Assembly (NCBI RefSeq): GCF_000143415.4
Contig: NW_003314370.1
Span: forward strand, 87,546 to 151,545
DNA length: 64,000 nucleotides
DNA from: Selaginella moellendorffii
Taxonomy: Eukaryota; Streptophyta; Lycopodiopsida; Selaginellales; Selaginellaceae
Direction: 5' to 3'
The notes below the pieces were generated by a model. It ran no database searches. It was given only the letters and a program-made list of their open reading frames with translations, and had not been told where the DNA came from. Below are positions 52,010 to 60,828 of the stretch, one piece after another. The position numbers and the translations under genes were made by a program. Numbering within the stretch: position 1 is the first letter of the stretch; each line of letters starts with the position of its first letter.

Positions 52010-53719
52010 TTAACAGCTCAACCTTTGCATATGCAGAGTTTTTTTGGGTAATGAATAGATGTTTCCAAGCAATACATATGCATATCCAGCACCATCATTG
52101 CTCATGACAAAGAGAGATTTCGCGGCATTTTCAGCATGCTGGAGATTACTCGAACTTCTGCAAGCTCCAAGCAAACAGGTCCACTCAAGAACATCAGGCA
52201 CAAATGGCATCAGTGTGATGAGTTCCTTAGCACTGTCAATGTGTCCTGCTCGTCCTAGCAAATCAATCATACAGCAGTAGTGCTGTCTTGTAGGCTCAAC
52301 TTTGTAATCTATGATCATTGAGAGGAACCACTGCCGGCCAGCCTCCATCTTGCCAATGTAATTACAAGCTCCAAAGATGGCAACAAAACATACAGAATCA
52401 GGGCACTCAATCAACCGGAACAAATCCAGGACTTCAAAGACCCTCAAGAAATGACCTGTGAGTGAGTATCCACTGAGCATAGCTCCCCAAGATGCTATGT
52501 TTCGCTCTGGCATCGTCTCTAGAACTTTTCTTGCCAGATCCAAGTGCCCATTGTGAGCATAGGCATAGATCATCACACTCCAGCAAGCTACATCCCTCTC
52601 GTGGATCTTGTGAAACATCTCCAGGGCTTCCTTGAGCTGCGAGTTCTGGGCATACGCATCTAGCATCGCATTGCAGCATATCTGATTTAGCTGAGGTATC
52701 CGGTCAAAAAGATGCTTCGCATTTTCAAGATGCCCATTCCGGGTATACGCAGCGAGCATGGCCGTCCACGTCACGATGTCCCGCTGTGGCATCTCATCGA
52801 ACAAAACCCGGGCATCGTCAACGCGGTCCTCCTCCGTCAACACGGTCAGCATTGTAGTCCACGTCATCAGATCCCTGTACGGCATGCTCTCAAACAAGAC
52901 CTTCGCATCGTTATGATGCCCATTCTGCGCATATGCCGCTAGCATTGACGACCACGATACCATGTTTCTTTCTGGCATATCCTCAAACACGCGCTTAGCA
53001 CCATCGATTTGTCCCTTTTGTCCATATACAGATATCATCGCCGACCAACACACGCAATCGCGCTGTGGAATGGAATCAAACATAGATTTAGCACTCTCAA
53101 GATACCCAAGCCGCGCATATGCTGTTAGCATTGCCGTCCAGGAAACAATATCCCGCTGTGGCATGTCACAAAAGATACCCTTCGCCTCCTGGAGATGCCC
53201 TGAGCGGGTATATGCCGTTAGCATCCCTGTCCACGACACGAGATCCCTTTCAGGCAGCGTGTCAAACATCTCCTTCGCATCTTGGAGATGCCCTGTGTGG
53301 GAATATGCCCCGGCGATGGCATTGAAGGAGATGAGATCGTGGACAGGCATGTCGTCAAAGACTCTCTTACTGTCATGAAGATGCCCGGTTTGGGCATACA
53401 CCGCGACCATTGCATTGTAGGAGACGAGATTTGGCTCTGGCATCTCGCGGAAGATCTGCTGCGCTTCCTCGAGGTGGCGATTTCGCGTGCAGGCGCAGAG
53501 CATGAGAACCCACGAGTAGGAGTTCTTCTCACGAATCGCATCAAAGACTTGCGAGGCGTGCTTGACGCTGCCGCATTTGCCATACATCTCGACGAGCTTG
53601 TTGAGGAGGAAGGTGTCGAGATCGATGTGAGGGGAGGACTCGATTCGAGAGTGGAGCTCCCTGGCGGCGCTCAAGCTCCTACAAGACTGCACTAGATGGA
53701 GGCATTCCCGCCTGTCCAT
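52010..53719 (-). CDS. PLS-class PPR protein with long S-motif array, ending within E1 (569 aa)
   Basis: ATG at 53,719 (the preceding in-frame codon is GTG). After an N-terminal L/S segment (LHSRIESSPHIDLDTFLLNK, LVEMYGKCGSVKHASQVFDA) come about 12 near-perfect 31-residue S motifs, for example IVSWTAMLTAYARLGYLESA. PDSVCFVAIFGACNYIGKME and PDVLEWTCLLGACRSSSNLQ mark the last motif and the start of E1; the chain ends GYAYVLLGNIYSLPKKTLHM plus six residues. Everything usually found after the asparagine-x-tyrosine of E1 is missing, as in the other two PPR proteins here. A tandem telo-box lies 10 bases before the ATG. Organelle RNA binding is expected from the family; the target is unknown. Confidence 0.9.
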   Translation of the reverse strand: MDRRECLHLVQSCRSLSAARELHSRIESSPHIDLDTFLLNKLVEMYGKCGSVKHASQVFDAIREKNSYSWVLMLCACTRNRHLEEAQQIFREMPEPNLVSYNAMVAVYAQTGHLHDSKRVFDDMPVHDLISFNAIAGAYSHTGHLQDAKEMFDTLPERDLVSWTGMLTAYTRSGHLQEAKGIFCDMPQRDIVSWTAMLTAYARLGYLESAKSMFDSIPQRDCVCWSAMISVYGQKGQIDGAKRVFEDMPERNMVSWSSMLAAYAQNGHHNDAKVLFESMPYRDLMTWTTMLTVLTEEDRVDDARVLFDEMPQRDIVTWTAMLAAYTRNGHLENAKHLFDRIPQLNQICCNAMLDAYAQNSQLKEALEMFHKIHERDVACWSVMIYAYAHNGHLDLARKVLETMPERNIASWGAMLSGYSLTGHFLRVFEVLDLFRLIECPDSVCFVAIFGACNYIGKMEAGRQWFLSMIIDYKVEPTRQHYCCMIDLLGRAGHIDSAKELITLMPFVPDVLEWTCLLGACRSSSNLQHAENAAKSLFVMSNDGAGYAYVLLGNIYSLPKKTLHMQRLSC

Positions 53720-53728
53720 CACCCACGA

Positions 53729-53743
53729 ACCCTAACCCTAACG
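53729..53743. promoter_or_regulatory. Tandem telo-box upstream of the minus-strand PPR gene
   Basis: AACCCTAACCCTAAC ten bases from the ATG, the mirror image of the arrangement at clpP (6,780). Confidence 0.6.
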
Positions 53744-54061
53744 GTCTGAACTCCATGTCTCGGGAAAGGGAAATCCCCCAACGGTTTGATATGAAGGCTT
53801 TTGCGCGGCGTCAGGCGTCCTTGGATGCCATCGTTGTCGCTCAATCAATGCTGGAAGGAGCTTAAGCTTTTCGATCCATGGTTATGAACGATGATCCGAG
53901 AGAGAATGTGGTTATATGCGATAATCTGAGAGCGAATAGAACACGAGAGATTATTTTTCGCGAGTCGAGCATTTGGTGACCGCCCCTCGGCTCTGTCTCG
54001 CCTGTAAAAAATCGGTCACGCAGCCACGGGAGGCCTGGCGACTCTCACCGATCCACCAGAG

Positions 54062-54067
54062 TATAAA
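54062..54067 (+). promoter_or_regulatory. TATA box of the glycine-rich protein gene
   Basis: TATAAAA 72 bp before the ATG at 54,134, the best-placed TATA box in the window. Confidence 0.6.
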
Positions 54068-54133
54068 ACCCAATATCACATTCATTCACTTCCATCCATC
54101 ACTCCTTTCTCTTCCTTCATCGAGTTCTTAGTT

Positions 54134-54948
54134 ATGGGGACTAACGCCAGGACGCCTTGGGCTCTGTGCATCACGCTCGTCCTCCTTTTCTCGGCCAATG
54201 CGGGATCCAGCCAGGAGTTTGCCACCGATCCATTCGGCGCGAGCGCGCAGCTCGGCGGCGATGCCACCGCTACTTCGGTGGATTCCTCCAACAGCCTTGG
54301 CGGCGGACTGGGTGGCTTACTAGGAGGCGGCGGCGGCGGTGGTGGAAGCGGCGGATTTGGTGGCCTCGGCGGTGGCGGAGGATGCTCCAGCAAGTAAGCT
54401 CTAGTTCTTTCCCAAGATCTGTCACTCTCCAGGTCAAATCCCCATTGTCAGTTAGCAGAGGATAGTTCCCCCAAAACAGAGCTTCCTTGCCCAAATCCTC
54501 GATCTAGAGAGGACGCCTCCAAACAGAGCACTCCTTCCTTCTTCCTCGAATCAATCCTTCCGATTGATTGACAATTGCAAGAACTAAGCGTCACTCCCGA
54601 TTGAATTGCAGCTACTGGGCGCAGCATCCAAACTCGTGGCCCAACCTCCTCACGATCTACACCACGGTGACGCAAGTCCTCGGCCAGGTCGCGTACACGA
54701 TCTTCGGCGGCCCCACGACGCTCCTGGGCGCGCTCCAGAACCAGTCCACCGATGCCTACTCGTCGCTCCTCCGCGAGGCCACCGCCGCGCTCCTCAACTC
54801 CTACTCGCGCCCCGGCTTCCAGTACTCGCCCTCCGCCATACGCACCGCCTTCCAATCCTCGCTCCACAGCCAGCGATCGGCGGCGTACCAGGCGGCGCTC
54901 TTCCGCCACGCAAACTCTGGCTATGGCGCCGATTCCTCGTGCTCCTAG
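54134..54948 (+). CDS. Secreted protein: poly-Gly segment plus YW-HP-WP domain (2 exons)
   Basis: Exons 54134-54393 and 54612-54948 encode 198 residues. A signal peptide (ALCITLVLLFSANAGSS) is followed by a Gly-rich run (about residues 57-83, GGGLGGLLGGGG then GGFGGLGGGGGC). A globular-looking domain of about 110 residues comes next: NYWAQHPNSWPNLLTIY, LGQVAYTIFGGPTTLLGALQ, TDAYSSLLREATAALLNSYS and RTAFQSSLHSQ. I know this YWxxHPxxWP / REATAALLNS pattern from uncharacterised secreted plant proteins and from some bacterial extracellular proteins, but no function has been assigned that I can recall. The two cysteines near the poly-Gly end and the C-terminal CS could pair. A wall or surface role is inference. 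Confidence 0.8.
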
Positions 54949-55126
54949 ACCCAAGGAGGAAGAAGGCGGGTTAGCAGCTAACTCATGATTAAGCCTAATA
55001 AGCATGATTAGTTATCCGTATGAGTGATTTTTCGTTGGTGTTGTCGAGGAAGCCCATGATTGAAATGCGCAAGTAGTGATTAATCATGCGCCTAATTTGT
55101 GCCTAGTACAGATGATTAGGGGCTAA

Positions 55127-55709
55127 TCACCCGAGGTCCTGGCACGAGCATGTCCAGACGGCGTGCTGGCCAAACGCGCGCCCGCCTTGCAAGAAGCGCG
55201 GCCGGGCAATGCAGCGTCCATGGCAGCTCCCGCCGCAAACGTTTTGGCATTGCGGCGGCCTCGAGCCCGGATGTCGGCTGCTCAGGATCTCCGCCTCGGT
55301 GCTCTTGCTCTTTTGTTTTGCCAATCGACGAGGCCGATCGATCGATCGATCGAGACGACAGTAGAAATCGAGTCGAGAAGAAGGCCGAGAGAATGAAAAT
55401 GAAACCCAGTGAGTGATTGATGGAAAGCTTCAATCCGAAAGAAAATACTAGTACGTACCTGACTATAGCTCGTTTGCCCGAGGAGATCATCCAATGAGGG
55501 ACTAGCGCTTGAGCCTGGATTGAGACAGCATGGATTAGCGAGATGGTTTTCTATGTTGCGGAGATAGAACACTTACCGTGCTCATCGCCCAGTTCTTCCA
55601 TGCTCAGCAGCCACCGATAGCGATGAGCTCTTGATCCAGACGCGATCATCGACACCAGCACGACCCACAAGAAAACGATGCAGCGATTTCGATGAGAGGC
55701 CAGCAACAT
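55127..55709 (-). CDS. EPF/EPFL-like secreted cysteine-rich signalling peptide (3 exons)
   Basis: No long frame shows it. Exons 55709-55577, 55514-55459 and 55309-55127 splice to 123 residues in frame. Exon 1 begins with a signal peptide (NRCIVFLWVVLVSMIASGSRA). Exon 3 ends with HPGSRPPQCQNVCGGSC, HGRCIA, and VWTCSCQDLG. The GSRPPxC start, four clustered cysteines, a short loop and a final WxCxC are the signature of EPIDERMAL PATTERNING FACTOR-like peptides, which signal through ERECTA-family receptors to set stomatal density and organ growth. Departures from the family: cysteine spacing is CxxxCxxxCxxxC rather than CxxxCxxCxxC, and the loop is short. All donors and acceptors are GT-AG. The acceptor of exon 3 has alternatives a few bases away. 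Divergent Cys-rich peptides of other families remain possible. Confidence 0.7.
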
Positions 55710-56482
55710 ATCCAAGCGCGCAGGCTCTTGCTCGAAAGCCGACCGACCGACCGATCGAATCGAATCGACCTAGACAAGTGCAAGAAAGAAAAGCGGAAGG
55801 GAGAAATCCGACAGGCCAAACGAAAGCAAAGCTCGAAGCGAGCAAGAAGATTTTCAATGCGACCAAAAGTGGCTATTCTCGCAAGCTACATCCGTTTAAA
55901 GTGTGGGGAGGAGGATATTCCCGTACATACGACAGCATCTTGTGACAGTACTCCTCATCGTCGTTTTTGCGTGTGATGCCGTGCATGGCACAGCACGCCC
56001 CTCGGCCAGCTTAAAGCTCTCTTGGTCTAATCCAGCCGTATAACTGCATTACCATTTCTACGCAGTCGTATAGAATAGACCGTACTTTCTACAGCTTTGT
56101 AGTTGCATTTGCAGCGCAGTGATGAATCCAAATCACGGGTCATTTCGTGGCACCGACGCGGGCGCACGCATTCATTCCCGCTATGGCGGCTTAAAGCGCG
56201 ATTAGTTTGGCTGTTAAGCATGTATATAATCTCTTCCAGAAGCTTTGGAAGAACGTTGAACACTTTGTCAACGATGGTCAACAGGTCAATTAACTTGGGA
56301 GGTGAAATAGTTTATAGAAGAGCGTTGACCATTTTGTCAATGCCTGTCGATACTTTGGAAGAGCGTTGACCGTTTTGTCAATGCCTGGCCAGCATGTTTA
56401 ACCATTTTGCATGCTTTGTCATTTAGAAACTTTGACTTTGCGTAGATGAGAAATCTGTGCGAGCTTTGGATCTGGGAAGAAC
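55710..56482. other. Intergenic region with a W-box repeat cluster
   Basis: 770 bases between the EPFL-like gene and the C2orf81-like gene, both minus strand. CGACCGACCGACCGATCG-type simple sequence lies at 55,738-55,770. The W-box repeats at 56,245-56,440 are listed separately. Confidence 0.6.
56245..56440. promoter_or_regulatory. Cluster of about eight W-box cores in three imperfect tandem repeats
   Basis: TTGAC / GTCAA cores at about 56267, 56277, 56285, 56325, 56336, 56366, 56377 and 56432. Three units read GGAAGAACGTTGAACACTTT, GAAGAGCGTTGACCATTTTG and GAAGAGCGTTGACCGTTTTG, each continuing to GTCAA, so each forms a TTGAC-N6-GTCAA inverted pair. TTGAC is the core of the WRKY-factor binding site. 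Confidence 0.6.
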
Positions 56483-57398
56483 TTATTTTATGGAAGCTCT
56501 GCGAGTGGTCTTGGAGGAGCCTCCGGCTTTGGGCGGCGCATCTGGAAGAAAGAAAATGGAAGAGAGAAAAATTCTCGTCAAGAAGCGAGGAATTGCGTAC
56601 CTCCAGCGAGCTTGTTAGATCGCTGAGATGGAGGGACGAGAGATTTTCTTTGCTCGCTCTTCCTCACGGAGCCCCTGGCCATGGAGCTCCTCGCCCCCCC
56701 GGACGACGAGTCGATCGACGCAGTGTCCTCTGGCGGCCGCGGCGGAGAGATCTTCTGGATCATCTCTGGCGGCAGCACAGTCCCTTCGCTAAATCTCCTC
56801 ACCGGCGAGCCCTTTCGATCGTAGAGCTTGGGCGATCCACCCTGGGGAGCGAGCGGTTGCCCCGGCGCGACAGTGATCGTCGCTCTCCTGGGCTTGTCCG
56901 GCTTGGATTCCACCGCCTTGATCGCCGCCGGCTTCACTGGGCTGGGCGGCTGCTCCAGCGGTGGCTGCTCCTCTTGGATCGGCGGCGCTGGCGGTGGCGA
57001 CACCTCCTTTGGCCGCTGCTTGACGGGGAGAACGCATCGAGCCCAGGTATCGAGCGGCGGCAACACTGGCTCCTGGGGAACGATCCACTCCTCTGGTACC
57101 CTACCTTGGACGATTGGATCGTCCCAGCTCTCCATCCGCGGCACCAATCCCACGCTCACCATATGAACCATCTGGAAATCCCAGGGCCAGGGGACATTGG
57201 AGCTGGATCAAAGGCGAGAGAGAGAGAGAGAGAGGAGAGATTGCTTACCCCGGCCATGGTTCTCGCCACGGCGTGAGAGATTATGCAAGGAAAGTAGACC
57301 TTGTCCTTGAGATATAGATCGAAATTCCCCCACAGCACCTCCATTGCGTAGTTGACGCACTCGTCGCGCTGCGCCGGCGTGTCCTTCTTCGGCGCCAT
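56483..57398 (-). CDS. Uncharacterised protein resembling animal C2orf81 (3 exons)
   Basis: Exons 57398-57249, 57171-about 56601 and about 56541-56483 give 259 residues. The N-terminal 95 residues look folded: DECVNY, AMEVLWGNFDLYLKDKVYFP, CIISHAVARTMAG, then VGLVPRMESWDDPI and EEWIVPQEPVLPPLDTWARC. The rest is Pro/Lys/Ser-rich and probably disordered. The succession of a helical segment, an aromatic-RxxSW turn, a W-P-x-EP-x-PP-x-D-x-W-A box and a long Pro-rich tail reminds me of vertebrate C2orf81 (DUF4639), a protein of ciliated cells; this is from memory and unverified. A flagellar role would fit a plant with swimming sperm. Last exon DAPPKAGGSSKTTRRASIK was placed by splice signals only. 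Confidence 0.65.
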
Positions 57399-57513
57399 GA
57401 GCCCTAGATTCGAAGCATATTCTTACGCGTTTAAACATTGGCGCCGAGGTACAAAATTTCAAATTTTGAGAAGTTTTCCATCGAGAGAAAAAGATTTGTA
57501 GCATTTGAGGCAA

Positions 57514-59072
57514 CTAGATCACCATCGAAATGCTGTGCTTCATTCCAAACCGCGACAACCACTGTACAATCTCACGCATCGGCGGCCGCGTCTCTGGATC
57601 TTTCCTCACGCAGCGATGGGCGATGGAGGCCAGTTTCGCCAGCTCTTGGAGGTTGCAATTCCCGTTTAGTCGGGAGTCCAGCAGCTCGATCCAGTCGGAG
57701 TTTTCTTCGTCCACACCCAGGGAGGCCTGCGAGAGAGAGTAAATCTGCGATGAATCAAAACAACAAGGACAATGGGAGTTACCATTTGGACGTAGTCCAT
57801 GAGGCCGTGCTGTGGATGCCTGCCTGACATGAGCTCGAACAGAAGAACTCCAAAGCTGTAGACATCGCTCTTCTCGTTGAAAACTTTGGTGAAGATGTAC
57901 TCGGGATCGGTGTAGCCAAATGTGCCTTTGATTCCCGAGGTTGGGACTACTGGACTCACTTCCTTGGAAAGTCCAAAATCTGCTACCTGAAAGAATTTTT
58001 GGAGAGTCTATCAACAACAAAAGTGGAAAAAGAAAAGAACTTGACATACCCGGGCTGTCATTGAATTGTCTAGAAGAATGTTAGCGGACTTGATATCTCT
58101 ATGGATCACTGGTGGAACTGCCTATAGAAACAACTTCATGAGATTTTTGAATCGAGAACTTCAATTGTAGTTACCCCGTCGTGCAGATACTCAATGCCCC
58201 GAGAAACGTCCTTCGCGATTTGCACTCGCTCAGACCAGCTCAAAGCTTCCCTCTTGTCATCTGATAATACAATTGATCACGCTGAGAAAATTACAAAAGA
58301 GACACTTACTGTACAGTAGTTTTTCCAAACTCCCGTTGCTCATATACTCATAGACGAGCATACGTTCTCGGCGATCGGTACAGTAGCCGACTAAGTTTAC
58401 GAGGTTTTTGTGATGCAATCGTCCTAGCAAGCTCACCTGACAGATACAAAGATTACAAACGAAAGGACGAAGGTTTTTTTTACCTCGGTTTGAAACTCTC
58501 TCTCTCCTTGCTTGGAAGTGGAAGAAAGAACCTTCACAGCTAAACGAGTTGGAGAAGATGGAGATGGCGTTGCCTTGTAAACAGGACCAAATGCCCCACT
58601 TCCCACTAGAGTTGTAAAGTTTTTGGTAGCCCTTTGGATCTCCCTGTGCAAAAAATTAAAGCAAGAAAAGAGAGTCAACGAAAGCTTGCGGCAAATTCCA
58701 GGAGAAATTCGCTAGGCTAGCTCGCGCGGGAGGAACTCACTTGTAAGAAAACTTTGTAATGCCGGGATGGAAGACGGTTGCTGGTTTGGGATGCCAGAGC
58801 TCCACCGCGTGGTGGTCGTGATTGGTGCTGAATTGATCGGAGAGAATGGTGCTAGAATCGAGCCCATTCATGCGAATGGGTGCTGCTGGCTCGCGGAGCT
58901 CCGGAACACTCCGCGATTTGGCCTTGCCCTTCCTCCTCGACAGCACACAGGCGACTACAGTGATCAAGAACAGTAGGCCGGCCGCGGCAGCGAGGGAGAG
59001 TCCCACAATCACGGGGATCGAGTGGCCGCCAGAGCTGCTGGCGCGAGAATTCGAGGGAGGAGGAGAGGACAT
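57514..59072 (-). CDS. Receptor-like protein kinase of the CRLK type (about 8 exons)
   Basis: A short Ser/Pro-rich outside segment without a cleavable signal, one membrane helix ([20 protein letters not shown], about residues 19-40), a basic stretch RRKGKAKSR, and a complete Ser/Thr kinase domain. The first exons are 59072-58741 and 58643-58484. Visible motifs: [11 protein letters not shown] (Gly loop), LAVKVLSS (catalytic Lys), [12 protein letters not shown] (catalytic loop), ADFGLSKE (DFG), [11 protein letters not shown] (activation segment), [18 protein letters not shown] and [20 protein letters not shown]. The order and lack of an ectodomain match calcium/calmodulin-regulated receptor-like kinases (CRLK1/2, At5g54590 group), known in cold signalling. 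Calmodulin binding cannot be judged here. All catalytic residues are present. Confidence 0.9.
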
Positions 59073-59334
59073 CTCGAAATTTCTCCCTTGCCCGGGATGG
59101 ATGATGGATTACTGCTCGAGCCGGCCCCGATCATTGACCCTGTCAAGAGAATTCCTGGAGAAGCAGCGAAGCGCGGCCATGGTCGTCCTTGTGATTTAGT
59201 TCGAAGGCGCCGTGCCCTAAAACTTGTCGCGCATTCCCGCGTCTCGACAAAGCCAAAGATAAAAGGAAAGATCCATTTCCATTCTTAATGACCCAACGTA
59301 CGGACGCTCTCTTGCACGGAAGAACTTAGGGTTT

Positions 59335-60495
59335 ATGCTGGAGCACGGTCCATTCCATCCCGGGGCGGCGATGATCGGCAGGATCGCGTTGCGAACGACG
59401 AGGCAGCTCCAGAATGGGTCTTTGATCGCTGGCGCTGCCAATGCGCGACACTGCTGGAAGGTTTCGGCGTTTCTACGGGATGGAGAAGGTACGCTTGGAT
59501 TTTCCGCTGGGCGTTGTTTACTGGGAAATTTTTCTCCCAGGGCCTAGCATTTTCCGGAGGCCATTCCAGCATAGCCAGGCACAGGTATCCATTGTTTCTC
59601 ACCGATTTTATGTTTTTTTTTCTATCTTGGTTTTTATGATCGATCGATGATTGGAATGTAGAATATATCGATGAGCCGGATTTTCCGAGAGGACGATGTT
59701 CCAGTAAAATCTCCTCTAGCGGAGACTCCAACTTCCCCGGAAGCGGCTGGTGCTAGCTTCGAAGTGACTGCCACTCCAAAGCCCCCAAAGCCAAAGCCAA
59801 AGACTGTGAGAGCAATGCTGAGAGAAATACCTCAGGTTCGTTTCATTGTCTTGTTCTTTGGTTTACAGCATGAACTCTCTCACTTTTTTTTCTTTTCTTA
59901 CGTTTTTTTAGAGCCCCAAGAAGATGAACCTCGTAGCAAAGGTTGTCCGAGGCATGCGAGTGAATGACGCTCTTATACAAATGAGCGTTCTAATCAAGCG
60001 TGCTGCCAGTACCGTTTACAAGGTAAAATTGCTTCCTTTTTCTTTTAACGAATCCTATTCTTTCGATACTCATAGCGTTCGTTGTCCAGGTTTTGCATTC
60101 TGCTCGTGCCAATGCGGTCCATAACTATGGCTTCGACGCTGAAAAGCTCATAGTCGGTAGGCCATCACACCTTGCGTCTAACAGCCGCTCACCGAATATT
60201 TTGTTTGTTGTCATTAGACGAGGCCTTCGTCGGCAAAGGGAAGTATTTGAAACGTATATGGCCACACGCGAGGGGCAGATTTGGCATCCGGGAGAAGAAA
60301 CGGTGTAGATTGACGGTGCTTCTCCGAGAGATGACTCCCAAGGAAGAGATCTTACTGGAAAAGTTACGCGAGAAACAAAAGCGAGGGAAGTACATCTACA
60401 GAACGAAGCTGCTACCTCATCGGCTGACGGAAACGAGATGGTGCGAGCCGGGAGAGAAAAGAAAGGATCTTGCCATGCAGACTTCGAGCTACTAG
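59335..60495 (+). CDS. Mitochondrial large-subunit ribosomal protein uL22 (6 exons)
   Basis: Exons 59335-59488, 59541-59584, 59662-59835, 59912-60022, 60090-60156 and 60218-60495 sum to 275 residues. An Arg-rich leader without acidic residues (MIGRIALRTTRQLQNGSLIA from the second ATG at 59,371) suits a mitochondrial presequence; either ATG could be used. The conserved domain starts KTVRAMLREIPQSPKKMNLV and continues RVNDALIQMSVLIKRAASTV, LHSARANAVHNYGFDAEKLI, WPHARGRFGIREKKR and CRLTVLLREM. uL22 lines the polypeptide exit tunnel. The C-terminal extension (EEILLEKLREKQKRGKYIYR) is typical of the plant mitochondrial form. TTAGGGTTT ends directly at the first ATG. Confidence 0.92.
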
Positions 60496-60828
60496 AAACG
60501 GTTCAACATGATCCTGAGTATAAGTGAGTAGTGCTGGTTACGTAACGGAATGATACTTTGTTTTCTTCCTTGCTGCAAAAATCAACGTTTTCTTCGTGGC
60601 GTATAGCAGGATAAAACCAGGGGGTAAAAAGCAGGATGGAAGAACAGTAAAACCGAGTGGTGGAAACAGGATCAACAAGTTGACTCCGTGAGCTTCAAGC
60701 GAAAAGAAATCCCAGATCTCTCTGCTATTCAAGAAGAATCGCAAACAACAGGTGGATCTTCCGAAAGTCCAAGAAGAATTGCTACTCCGACGAACAAACA
60801 AACAAACATGGACGAGAGTGGACGACTC
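60496..60828. other. Intergenic 3' regions of two convergent genes
   Basis: About 330 bases between the uL22 stop and the stop of the third phytocyanin. Adenine-rich plus-strand sequence; no feature was recognised. Confidence 0.6.

Larger units (their letters stand above)
53720..54133. other. Divergent region between a PPR gene and the glycine-rich protein gene
   Basis: AACCCTAACCCTAAC at 53,729-53,743 (telo-box of the PPR gene) and TATAAA at 54,062-54,067 (for the plus-strand gene). Nothing else was identified. Confidence 0.6.
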
